64,000 bases of DNA from Pseudobdellovibrionaceae bacterium (GTDB lineage: Bacteria; Bdellovibrionota; Bdellovibrionia; Bdellovibrionales; UBA1609): positions 248,001-312,000 of the forward strand of contig CP060220.1 of assembly GCA_023898385.1 (NCBI GenBank). The letters are read 5' to 3'. Each line of letters starts with the position of its first letter. The stretch's first letter is position 1. Under the pieces are notes generated by a model. It was not told the origin of the DNA and searched no databases. It saw only the letters and a list, made by a program, of their open reading frames with translations. Below, piece by piece: positions 45,756 to 54,046 of the stretch. The translations under genes and the position numbers were made by a program.

Positions 45756-46571
45756 ATGAATAACATCCGTCCAATTATTCCTAAACCCACTGATTTAAAA
45801 CCAGTGTTCAAAAGGTTCTACCGAGAACTCATTGCTATGCAAGTGGGTTCGCGCTCAGCCGAGCTGGCTTACCTTACGGTGATCTCCATTGTTCCGATTT
45901 TGTCGGTGTTGATGGTCACGTCGCGGGCGTTGGGAAGCGGATATACCATGATGATGAGGTTGCAAGATTGGGTGCTTGGATTTGTTACTCCAAGTACTTC
46001 GCCAGAGCTATTGGGTTTGATGTCGTCAGCCATTCTAAAAATGAGTGACGGAGTTATAGGGTTAAGTGGTCTTATTTTAACGATACTAGTGACAGCGCGC
46101 CTTTTGAGTCGACTAGATCAGCTGACCCAGATGATTTGGGGTTTGGGCCCATCTCACAAGTCCGTTAAGAGGTTAGCGTTCATGTTGTTGGGCTTGCTTG
46201 GGGGGTTGCCAGTATTTTTGTTTTTTATGGGGTCTGCCTTGAAGTTGTTACCTTTGGTCAATGACATTTTGCCTGTGGTCTGGATATCGAGGGCGGCCTC
46301 GTTTTTAACGATATTTTTAATTTACTATTTTTTGCCAAATCGAAATTTGAAAATACAAAGCGCGGTCATTTCATCTTTATTTGTTTCATTGATTTTGTAT
46401 GCTGGGCAAGCGATATACAAATGGGCTTCCCACAGTATCTTTTACTACGACGCCGTATACGGATCGTTAGCTTTTTTACCACTGTTTTTGGTGTGGGTGC
46501 TTATATTCTGGCGCATCATTTTAGGTGGAATGATTTTCACCCGAATACTAAACGGCTGGAAACAGATCTAG
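45756..46571 (+). CDS. YihY/BrkB-family inner-membrane protein
   Basis: 271 residues, with six predicted membrane helices. Typical family features are SAELAYLTVISIVPILSVLM near the N terminus and the late SLAFLPLFLVWVLIFWRIILGG. YihY/BrkB proteins were once mistaken for RNase BN; their function is unsettled. 210 bp upstream holds nothing that can be recognised. Confidence 0.9.
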   Translation: MNNIRPIIPKPTDLKPVFKRFYRELIAMQVGSRSAELAYLTVISIVPILSVLMVTSRALGSGYTMMMRLQDWVLGFVTPSTSPELLGLMSSAILKMSDGVIGLSGLILTILVTARLLSRLDQLTQMIWGLGPSHKSVKRLAFMLLGLLGGLPVFLFFMGSALKLLPLVNDILPVVWISRAASFLTIFLIYYFLPNRNLKIQSAVISSLFVSLILYAGQAIYKWASHSIFYYDAVYGSLAFLPLFLVWVLIFWRIILGGMIFTRILNGWKQI

Positions 46572-46621
46572 TCCGTTGGGCAGCTATGTGGCTAGTACTC
46601 ACAAGGAGTTATTAACAGATC

Positions 46622-47074
46622 TTATTTGAGCCACTCAAAAAGTGCGTAGTGATCAGAGGTCATGCCCAGTTGTTGATAAACCTTTTGAGCATTGATATTT
46701 GACTGATCTACGTAGAGCCGCAGGCCGAACAATTGGGGTGACGCCTCCACAGTGGCCTTTAGGGCGTTGTACATTTCGCGAAACACGCCTTGTCCGCGAT
46801 ATTTTGGAGTAATATAAACAGAGTGAATCCACCACACAGATCCGTTGCGCCAATCGCTCCACTCGGGAATGATAAGTAGGTTGCCGACCACCTGACTATT
46901 TTTCTCAGCGATCCAATATTGCCCTTTATTAGAATCTTCAAAAACAGCAGATACACCGCGCTCCACGGTTTCTTTGTGCAGGCGTAGACCTTCAGTTTCA
47001 AGGGCCATGGCCAACTGAAAATCAACAAGGGTTGTGAGTTCGTCGAGTGTGGCGTGCCTAAAAATTGTGTTCAT
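46622..47074 (-). CDS. GNAT-family N-acetyltransferase
   Basis: 150 residues, a single GNAT domain. The acetyl-CoA loop YITPKYRGQGVFREMYNAL is clear, preceded by VVGNLLIIPEW and followed by GLRLYVDQSNINAQKVYQQLGM. The acceptor substrate is unknown. It converges on the YihY gene and lies 16 bp downstream of a small secreted protein gene on the same strand. Confidence 0.92.
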   Translation of the reverse strand: MNTIFRHATLDELTTLVDFQLAMALETEGLRLHKETVERGVSAVFEDSNKGQYWIAEKNSQVVGNLLIIPEWSDWRNGSVWWIHSVYITPKYRGQGVFREMYNALKATVEASPQLFGLRLYVDQSNINAQKVYQQLGMTSDHYALFEWLK

Positions 47075-47090
47075 AGTTTGAGCTTGCTAG

Positions 47091-47516
47091 TTAGAATCCG
47101 TTAATCTGTTGACGGTGCTGGTGGTTCCGGTAGCTGTCGGCATCCCCGCGAGAGGTGCCCCTTGGGGCATAATAGTCAGTGCCGTGAAGCGGTTCTGGGG
47201 TTGCTGCCGGATCCACCCCGGGGTGCATTTCTAAAAATTGCTCGAAACTGTGAAGGTTTTCTTTTGGCAATGGTTCTGGAGACTCGTTGTCGGGAAGAGA
47301 CTCCAAATCAAAAATCAACTCGGTGTCGTTGTACTTGGGTGCAAGCTCAAGGTTACCAAAACGCAAGTTCGCAGGGGTGGATTGATTTGAGTCCTCGGGT
47401 TTAGTCAGGCCAGGAAGGGCCGCATGATCTTTAGCTTGCGAAAAATTTTCAGAAGCGTATCCAAATTGGGAAACCACGATGATGAGTGAAGCCAGCAAAA
47501 CGACTGTAGATTTCAT
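47091..47516 (-). CDS. Small secreted protein of unknown function
   Basis: 141 residues. A signal peptide ends near GYAS. The mature part is hydrophilic, rich in Pro, Glu, Asp and Asn and probably disordered, with no Cys. No family recognised. It probably shares a transcript with the GNAT gene. Confidence 0.6.
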   Translation of the reverse strand: MKSTVVLLASLIIVVSQFGYASENFSQAKDHAALPGLTKPEDSNQSTPANLRFGNLELAPKYNDTELIFDLESLPDNESPEPLPKENLHSFEQFLEMHPGVDPAATPEPLHGTDYYAPRGTSRGDADSYRNHQHRQQINGF

Positions 47517-47601
47517 TTTAAACCTCGTCCTTAGAAGTCGGGCAATTCAGCTGCAGAGTGTATGCCAATGGCAAAAGTTGAGGCAAAGTTTTTCGTAGAG
47601 G

Positions 47602-48024
47602 TCATAGAATCTGCAAAGATCGAATATCCACCAATGGAATTCGAGCTTGCCCCACATCGCCCACGTGCATGACCAAAAAGTCAGAGTTAACTTCCTTAAT
47701 CACACCACCAGTGACGGCTTCCATGGTGAACACCATATCGGCAGGGTCGGGGAGCAGCCAACTCACATTGATTTTTTTGTTCAGATGCCCGAGGGTTCGA
47801 AGAAGGACTATTTTTTTGTGTTGTTTTGGATTCAAATCCTTTTTTAAGTGGACGATCTCACCATCGAGAAGCTGGTTTATCTTGTTGTTTATGTCATCGA
47901 TTTGATCCACCGAAATTCGGGGCTTTGGCCCGAGAAACAGCACGCATCCACTGTATTCGTCGGCCTGAAGTGGTCCAGAATACGCCAAAAACATCAACAA
48001 AACGGGCAAAATTAAACGCATCAT
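47602..48024 (-). CDS. Small secreted protein of unknown function
   Basis: 140 residues from ATG 48024, preceded by GGGAGAG; the frame is open to 48102. A signal peptide ends near LQADE. The mature protein is mixed alpha/beta (DQIDDINNKINQLLDGEIVHL) and ends in a beta-rich segment (SDFLVMHVGDVGQARIPLVD) resembling a small SH3-like fold. No family recognised. Confidence 0.65.
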   Translation of the reverse strand: MMRLILPVLLMFLAYSGPLQADEYSGCVLFLGPKPRISVDQIDDINNKINQLLDGEIVHLKKDLNPKQHKKIVLLRTLGHLNKKINVSWLLPDPADMVFTMEAVTGGVIKEVNSDFLVMHVGDVGQARIPLVDIRSLQIL

Positions 48025-48633
48025 AAGCGCTCTCCCTTCGTTGGTGTTTTTATAAGGCAAAACGGCGACCAAGCTGATCTCAAAGAGGATGAGCCTCGCC
48101 ACTCAGGTCCCTAAAAAGTTTGTAAAGGCGGTGACAAAAATTGATTCGGTCGACGGGAGCCCAGATCCTCAACCGGGCTTCCCGGCGGCAGAGGCGGGGG
48201 CTCCGAGGGGGAGAGCACACACCAACGGCACGAGTGGCCGCATGTCGTCTTCGGATTGCGTCACTTTCGTGCCGCAACTCGGATACGCCATGCACATCGT
48301 GATGTTGGTGTGTGCTCTCCCCCTCGGAGCCCCCGCCTCTGCCGCCGGGAAGCCCGGTTGAGGATCTGGGCTCCCGTTGGCTCCTTTGAGTGTGATTCAG
48401 TTTGACTAAAACACGCGTGTTGCCCAATTAGTTTGGGTTACCCAAGTGACTCATTTCGAGATTTGATAAAACCGTTTTTCACGATACCAAAGTCTCGATA
48501 GTAACCCCTTAAAATAACTAGTAACTCTCATTTTGAGGCAATTCGTTTCATACTGATACGTATGAAAAAAGCAGTCAAGTTTTAGGGCCAAACTGCCGAT
48601 ACTAAGTACATCCATATTAATGGAGTTCTTCTT
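48025..48633. other. Intergenic region before the beta-helix lipoproteins
   Basis: 609 bp without a supported gene. It holds palindrome copy B (48153-48377) and the promoter region of the first lipoprotein gene, with a 26-bp segment (48520-48545) repeated before the second lipoprotein gene. A small perfect inverted repeat TTTCATAC/GTATGAAA (48546-48567) could be an operator. Confidence 0.6.
48153..48377. repeat. Variable-arm palindrome, copy B
   Basis: Arms 48153-48226 and 48304-48377 are 74-bp perfect inverted complements, rich in G and C, around a 77-base centre. The centre differs from copy C at only one base. The core is 48236-48295, with tip CAC/GTG (48262-48264 with 48269-48271). Arms have almost no sequence in common with copy A. 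No T-run follows. Confidence 0.95.
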
Positions 48634-48647
48634 ATGGAGGCAAAATG
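48520..48647 (+). promoter_or_regulatory. 5' cassette of lipoprotein gene 1 (shared with gene 2)
   Basis: The 26-bp segment 48520-48545 matches 51118-51143 at 23 positions, CTGCCGATA recurs (48593 and 51182), and ATGGAGGCAAAATGTCGTC recurs at the start (48634 and 51205). The distance between the two ATG codons is 11 bases in both. This points to a shared promoter and leader, duplicated with the genes. Confidence 0.7.
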
Positions 48648-51108
48648 TCGTCCTACAAAAATGGAACGTTACCCAATGCTGACATTTTTTAAAAAAAGAA
48701 TTAACCGGCCGTTCTACGCCAACGTATTGTCTGCACTGAGTTTGCTTTGTGTACTTATCGTTGACCTTTCCACGTTAGGCTGCCAGCTCGCTGACAACAG
48801 AATTTCCGGTCGCGTGCAAAATGGTGGCTCCGGCGGGATACAGCAGGTTGTGCCTTTGCCGACTGAAGACGTTGTTTTTAATGATTCTGTGTCTATCTCT
48901 TGGAATCAAAGCCCGGAGTTGTATGCTGTTAATATTGCCTATCTTCAGGGTCTCGCACCACCGGCTTCATGTGCCGAGGGCACTACTTTAAGTAACATTT
49001 CATCCTCACCGTTTTCTGTCGCAGGCTTGCTGCCGGAGACCACCTATTCCTTTTTGATTTGTACAGTGAACAATGCCGCGACGGCCGCCCTCACTGTCAC
49101 AACCTTAAGTGATGTCAGCGTCAGCGCAGTCTATGCTGGTGCTAGCGCCAACTGGAATGGCTATGTTAGAAATAACGGAGCCTCGATTTACGAATCTGAT
49201 GGCACTCCCTGCGACGGCACAGAATCTATATCGGGCCTTCTTGACGAGGTTTGCATTCACGGGGCCGAGATAAAATTGGCCACTTCTTCGGCTTTTGGAA
49301 ATTCATGTACCGGATTAACAGCTCAAGATTCACTACAAGCTTTTAATTGGGTTTGTGATGACTCCATGGGCTCTGCTCAGTTTTTCTCGTCAGGCCTTGC
49401 TGATGGCAAGGGTCTAAAAGACCTTGTCTCTGAATCTGGTTTTGAGTCTCTTCGACTCACGGTAAAAGCAAACAATACCCCGATTGCCAGCAGTAGCGCG
49501 GCCACGTGGTGGTCGAATCCAGTGCTGCCTTTGCCTGCGGCCTCTGCAGATTTGGATACGTCAGGAGCCATTTACGTTTTAAATTCTAGCCGAACTGATG
49601 TTGGTCATGCCATCACAGTGGATAAAGTTTCTGTCGTCATTAAAGATGATGCCCTTTTTACCAATACGGGCACTGGGTTTACGGCGGCCTCAAAAAAATA
49701 TTTGTGGTTTGAAGGTCACTTTGCAAACTCAACAGGCACCATTGCCTCAGTGGGCCTTTCGAAGTTTGTGCAAATGAGAAATGTCACAATTGCGAACCTT
49801 GCCAGCGCTACGGGATTTGATATTCAATCGTCGACTCACATTAAAATCAATAACCTTGTCGTCAAAGATATATCCTCAGCTAGCTACTATGGGGTCTACT
49901 TCAACAGCGCCTCTAGCATTCAAATTACTCACGCCAACTTAAGTGACAGCATCTATCCATTGGTGTTTTCGAACTCTGGCTATGTTGATGCCAGTTACAT
50001 ATATGGTTTTAATAATTTTTCACATATTGGAAAAAACGGGGGGTCAGCCGCCGTATATGCGCGCTTTAGGCATATTTATCTACAATTGGGTTCAAATGGA
50101 ATTTCTGGCTTTTTCTCCAATAGCGCTGAGTTTTATGACATATCAATGATCAACCTTTCTTCAAACTGTTTCAACCAATCCACCGGCAACGCCACCATCG
50201 TGAAGGCCCTCCTCGCCAATTGCGGCGGCATCGGACTATGGTTTAACAACAACTCAAATCGGTTTAACACTGTACTTGACGTCACAATTGTCAACGCTGG
50301 TGGTAAGAGTTTTAAATCCTATGACGGTCAAGACAATTGGCTACTCGGTAGCATCTTTAGCGGCGCCCTTATTGAACTCAACAGCGAAGATGGTGACACA
50401 TTTTCAAATGTTTATATCGACGGACAATATTGGCCCCAAAACGCTGCAAACGATATTAAATTTACCGACGCATTACTCACCGGGCTTAGTTTGTATTGCA
50501 TCAACGCGGGATCGCCTCCCGGCGCCAACAGCGGTCTCGACCGGGCCACCTGTTTAAGCACTGGGATTACCGATGCCACACGCATCGATGGGTTAGACAT
50601 TAATTCTTCGTTTGTGGGCAAGGTCGGCGCTCCAACGGCGTTCGACAGCATCACTGACTTTACGGAGTTTGGTTCGGAGTTTATCGGGTGGGGGCGAAAT
50701 GCGGTAAGCCCGATTGCTGAGCTCGGTGACTGCGCAACGGGCGAAACTTGTCAGGCTTGGGACTGGCGACTTAAAAGCACTGATACTATTTTACGAAATA
50801 CCCGCGGCGATGGATCCTCACAAAGCCCAAATTTTGTTCCTGGAGCCACTTGCCCTGCCCCTGTTCACGGCAACCTTGTTGAAACAAATTTTTATGCAGA
50901 ATTGTATCTTATCAATGCCACAGAAATCATAGACGACGACGTTGGCGACGACGATGGCCTTTGTGAATCCAACGAGTCATGCGTTTATTCACCAAATTTC
51001 GGAGCCTACCAAGGACACGGTGATTATCTCAGTCAAGGCACATGCTTGTTTCAAAACGGCACAGTCACCGGCGTAAACATGTACGCCTACCCGCAAAACG
51101 GAATTTAA
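48634..51108 (+). CDS. Large lipoprotein with beta-helix-like repeats (gene 1)
   Basis: 824 residues from ATG 48634, with GGAG eight bases upstream. The signal ends in lipobox TLGC (residue 49), so it is a lipoprotein with a long leader. Residues 75-150 resemble a fibronectin III domain (VSISWNQSPELYAVNI, GLLPETTYSFLICTV). Residues 300-620 show parallel beta-helix spacing (VQMRNVTIANL, IKINNLVVKDI, IQITHANLSDS). Several Cys occur in the C-terminal part and a DDDVGDDDG acidic run sits near the end. The start differs in frame from gene 2. Surface adhesin or enzyme is possible; function unknown. Confidence 0.7.
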   Translation: MEAKCRPTKMERYPMLTFFKKRINRPFYANVLSALSLLCVLIVDLSTLGCQLADNRISGRVQNGGSGGIQQVVPLPTEDVVFNDSVSISWNQSPELYAVNIAYLQGLAPPASCAEGTTLSNISSSPFSVAGLLPETTYSFLICTVNNAATAALTVTTLSDVSVSAVYAGASANWNGYVRNNGASIYESDGTPCDGTESISGLLDEVCIHGAEIKLATSSAFGNSCTGLTAQDSLQAFNWVCDDSMGSAQFFSSGLADGKGLKDLVSESGFESLRLTVKANNTPIASSSAATWWSNPVLPLPAASADLDTSGAIYVLNSSRTDVGHAITVDKVSVVIKDDALFTNTGTGFTAASKKYLWFEGHFANSTGTIASVGLSKFVQMRNVTIANLASATGFDIQSSTHIKINNLVVKDISSASYYGVYFNSASSIQITHANLSDSIYPLVFSNSGYVDASYIYGFNNFSHIGKNGGSAAVYARFRHIYLQLGSNGISGFFSNSAEFYDISMINLSSNCFNQSTGNATIVKALLANCGGIGLWFNNNSNRFNTVLDVTIVNAGGKSFKSYDGQDNWLLGSIFSGALIELNSEDGDTFSNVYIDGQYWPQNAANDIKFTDALLTGLSLYCINAGSPPGANSGLDRATCLSTGITDATRIDGLDINSSFVGKVGAPTAFDSITDFTEFGSEFIGWGRNAVSPIAELGDCATGETCQAWDWRLKSTDTILRNTRGDGSSQSPNFVPGATCPAPVHGNLVETNFYAELYLINATEIIDDDVGDDDGLCESNESCVYSPNFGAYQGHGDYLSQGTCLFQNGTVTGVNMYAYPQNGI

Positions 51109-51117
51109 TTTGTTTCG

Positions 51118-51218
51118 AGTGACTCTCGTTTTGAGACAATTCGGCCAATTCAGCCAAAAGTCCTAAAGTTAACACCATTTTCTGCCGATAGAGTATTCGA
51201 TAATATGGAGGCAAAATG
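51118..51218 (+). promoter_or_regulatory. 5' cassette of lipoprotein gene 2
   Basis: Repeat of the segment before gene 1 (51118-51143 against 48520-48545) followed by CTGCCGATA and ATGGAGGCAAAATG. Here GGAGG precedes the ATG at 51216 with good spacing, and that frame is the one used by gene 2. Confidence 0.7.
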
Positions 51219-53654
51219 TCGTCTTGCAAAGTCGGAACGTCATCGACTTATAGTCGACGGGCATTATTCACGTTGATGTTTGTTTTCAGCGTGGGGTGTA
51301 AGCTCAACGACAACACCATTAAGGGATCCATAGCCGGAGGTTCGATCGGTTCTGGCGTTAATATTGCCGCGCCCATTCCTCCTAGTGGGGATGTCGATAG
51401 CGCCTTTGTTTTTGCTGTTAGTTATGAAGCTGGTTCCACAATTAATTTGAACTTACACAAAGTTGAAGTTAGCTCCACGGGCGACGTCACGTGTGATCCT
51501 CCACAGGTGTCATCAATCAGTTCAAGCAATCGCAATATCACTTTAGAAAATTGCAACGGTAACGGCACGATCAGTGTCACTTTGCTTCCGGGATCATCGA
51601 CGAATCAATCGGGTGTTCCTGATCAAGGCTCGCAGAAAAGCACAGTAGCTAGTATTGCAAATGCCGTGAGCCAACAGATTATTACGTCCTCTGACGGTGG
51701 AATGGATTTTGGCTCTAGTGATGTGAGTGGTGGCCCGGTTATACAAATCATCACAATCACCAATGACAACAATCGAGACATGACAGATATTGTTCTTTCG
51801 GGAGTCAACGCTCCCTACAATTTTGAGGGAGGAAGTTTTCCTGGAACCAGTGGGACCTGCACAGGGGATTTGGCACCCAGTGAAAGCTGCACCATTGCCA
51901 TTGAATTCAATCCGTCGACTCCCGGCGAATATACTTTGGATCTCACCATGGAGTACACTGACGGGGACAATGTACGACAAGAAACCCTGCCTATTAGCGG
52001 CTACGCCACAGACAACAATAGCTGTCCTGATCCCATCTTCGTAGGTCCAGATCATCTTTACACCTCGATTATGTCCGCGCAACGCTACGGCAGTAACGGT
52101 GATAATATCATTATTGAACCAGGTACCTATACCCACCACTTCTCTCTGTTTGGACTAGAAAAAAACATCAGGCTTTATGGAGCAACGGGCAATCCAGATG
52201 ATGTGACGTTAGTGTCGTCAACTGGCAGCACCCATTTTATGGGAGTATTTTTTGATCGCATGTCGGATCTGGTTCGTGACTTGGGCCTTTACCACGTGAG
52301 TGTAAACAAACCCTATTCCAATTGGGCGCCTTATTTTTATGTATTTGGGGACGGTGACCCTGCCAATCATTCATTTACCCTTGAGAATATCAAAATCACA
52401 GGTGATCTAGGTGGCTCAAATGATCTAGTGAGGTCAGCCCAGCCCGGGTTTACCCAAATTTTTAACAATGTTTCACTAACTCACGGAACCAAACCTTACA
52501 CGTTCATGCAAAACAATAGCCACGCCAACTTTGTTGAAGTGAACTCCTTGTACACACCAATTGCGCCAACACCGGATTTCTGGAATCCGACTAATTTGAC
52601 TATAGTAAATAATAACTACAGCACAAATTCGTCGACTCACGGCACGTCTCAGTACGGCGCTCCCAGTTTTCCCTGCGGATATACGCCGGGCGTAGTGAAA
52701 CCGGCAAGATTCAGTGTCGTGTACGCCTCACAGGGATTGACCCCAAGAATCAGTTGGATGAAATCGGGCCACGCCACAAGTTATAAACTTAAAATTAAAG
52801 ATAGCGATTCCAATGTTATTTGTCCGCCTATGACAACAAGCAATCAGTACTACGATGTGACAGATTGTGAATTGCAGGCTGGAGTAACTTACAAGGCCGA
52901 GGTCGTCGCCTATAATGGAGCTCAGTTAACACCTGCTGAAAACACGTTGGATTTTACGCCACAGGCGAGTTGCGTGGGAAATATTCTACACGTGGGTGGT
53001 GGACAAACCTATTCAACTATTGTGGATGCGCTGACGGCGGCGAGCGATGGTGACAATATTATTTTACATCCGGGCAATCACACTGTTCCCGCCTACACAA
53101 CTATTTCAAAAGACGTGCGTTTTTATGGTTCTACGGGTGATCCGGATGATGTCTCGATCAATGTGGATATTGGATCAGATGATGTTGTTTTTCATCTGCG
53201 GGCTGACTTGATGGCGCCAGCACAGGTGAAGCCAGGTTTTTATCACATGACTATTCAAAGAAATACATTAGGGCAGTGGGATTGGTTTTTTGATATTCGT
53301 GGTAAAGCTAATCCCGATGACAGTGAATTCACCTTTGAAAACATAAAGTTTAACAGCGGTTACCCCATATATAATATCGCCACAAGCGTGGGATCGCCCC
53401 GGCTAATTGTCAGAGGCAGCACTTATACTGCCGACCCAGGTCGATTAGTGAATTTCGACAACAAAACGGCCTACTCCTATTTTGACAGTGTGGCATACAG
53501 CGACACCTATGAGGGGACCCCGCTGTATATCAATAACGGGTCCGTCACCACAGAGAAGAACGATGCAACAAGTATTATGGCCGCCGATCAGGGAACAGCA
53601 GCCTACATCCGTCGCACAGGCAGCCCCCGTTTCCCATGCGGATACCAACCCTAA
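51216..53654 (+). CDS. Large lipoprotein with duplicated beta-helix-like domains (gene 2)
   Basis: 812 residues from ATG 51216, with GGAGG CAAA upstream. Lipobox SVGC near residue 28. An ASH/choice-of-anchor-like domain follows (SSDVSGGPVIQIITITNDNN, SESCTIAIEFNPSTPGEY). Two homologous blocks follow at about 265-500 and 580-812: each starts with a Cys, then YTSI or YSTI, DGDNIILHPG or NGDNIIIEPG, and the RLYGATGNPDDV or RFYGSTGDPDDV pattern, and each ends in FPCGY. A fibronectin-like segment lies between. The N terminus is related to gene 1 (GCKLNDNTIKG against GCQLADNRISG). Function unknown, likely surface exposed. Confidence 0.72.
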   Translation: MSSCKVGTSSTYSRRALFTLMFVFSVGCKLNDNTIKGSIAGGSIGSGVNIAAPIPPSGDVDSAFVFAVSYEAGSTINLNLHKVEVSSTGDVTCDPPQVSSISSSNRNITLENCNGNGTISVTLLPGSSTNQSGVPDQGSQKSTVASIANAVSQQIITSSDGGMDFGSSDVSGGPVIQIITITNDNNRDMTDIVLSGVNAPYNFEGGSFPGTSGTCTGDLAPSESCTIAIEFNPSTPGEYTLDLTMEYTDGDNVRQETLPISGYATDNNSCPDPIFVGPDHLYTSIMSAQRYGSNGDNIIIEPGTYTHHFSLFGLEKNIRLYGATGNPDDVTLVSSTGSTHFMGVFFDRMSDLVRDLGLYHVSVNKPYSNWAPYFYVFGDGDPANHSFTLENIKITGDLGGSNDLVRSAQPGFTQIFNNVSLTHGTKPYTFMQNNSHANFVEVNSLYTPIAPTPDFWNPTNLTIVNNNYSTNSSTHGTSQYGAPSFPCGYTPGVVKPARFSVVYASQGLTPRISWMKSGHATSYKLKIKDSDSNVICPPMTTSNQYYDVTDCELQAGVTYKAEVVAYNGAQLTPAENTLDFTPQASCVGNILHVGGGQTYSTIVDALTAASDGDNIILHPGNHTVPAYTTISKDVRFYGSTGDPDDVSINVDIGSDDVVFHLRADLMAPAQVKPGFYHMTIQRNTLGQWDWFFDIRGKANPDDSEFTFENIKFNSGYPIYNIATSVGSPRLIVRGSTYTADPGRLVNFDNKTAYSYFDSVAYSDTYEGTPLYINNGSVTTEKNDATSIMAADQGTAAYIRRTGSPRFPCGYQP

Positions 53655-54046
53655 ATTGACATTTGAACTCCCGGCCCCAGTTCTGGCCACGCAGCGTCAG
53701 GGCGGGCGAGGTGGAAGGAGAGCGCGCGCGACAACGGCACGAGTGGCCGCATGTCGTCTTCGGATTGCGTCACTTTCGTGCCGCAACCCGGATACGCCAT
53801 GCACATCGTGATGTTGTCGCGCGCGCTCTCCTTCCGCCTCGCCCTCCCTGACGCTGCGTGGCCAGAACTGGGGCCGGGAGTCCAAACCATGGACATTGCC
53901 TTACAAATTGAGTATTTTGATCCCTCAGCAAGACCGCAAATTTCCGGTTTTTGCCGTTGATATTTCAATAGAAATTTTAAGTGTAGGTGTTCTTAGTTAA
54001 TGTGCTTTGACCTAAAAAATATGACTCGTATCTTCTTTGTTTGCTA
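53655..54046. other. Intergenic region between lipoprotein gene 2 and thrS, with palindrome copy C
   Basis: 392 bp without a supported gene. Copy C (53662-53886) starts eight bases after the lipoprotein stop. The remaining 160 bp is AT-rich and should hold the promoter of the thrS operon. No tRNA-like T-box structure is recognised. Confidence 0.6.
53662..53886. repeat. Variable-arm palindrome, copy C
   Basis: Arms 53662-53735 and 53813-53886 are 74-bp inverted complements with three mismatches, around a 77-base centre. The core is 53745-53804. Arm and centre lengths equal those of copy B exactly, yet the outer arms differ; only the innermost part shares a pattern (GAGAGC, alternating purine-pyrimidine, then CAAC). 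No T-run follows. Confidence 0.95.
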
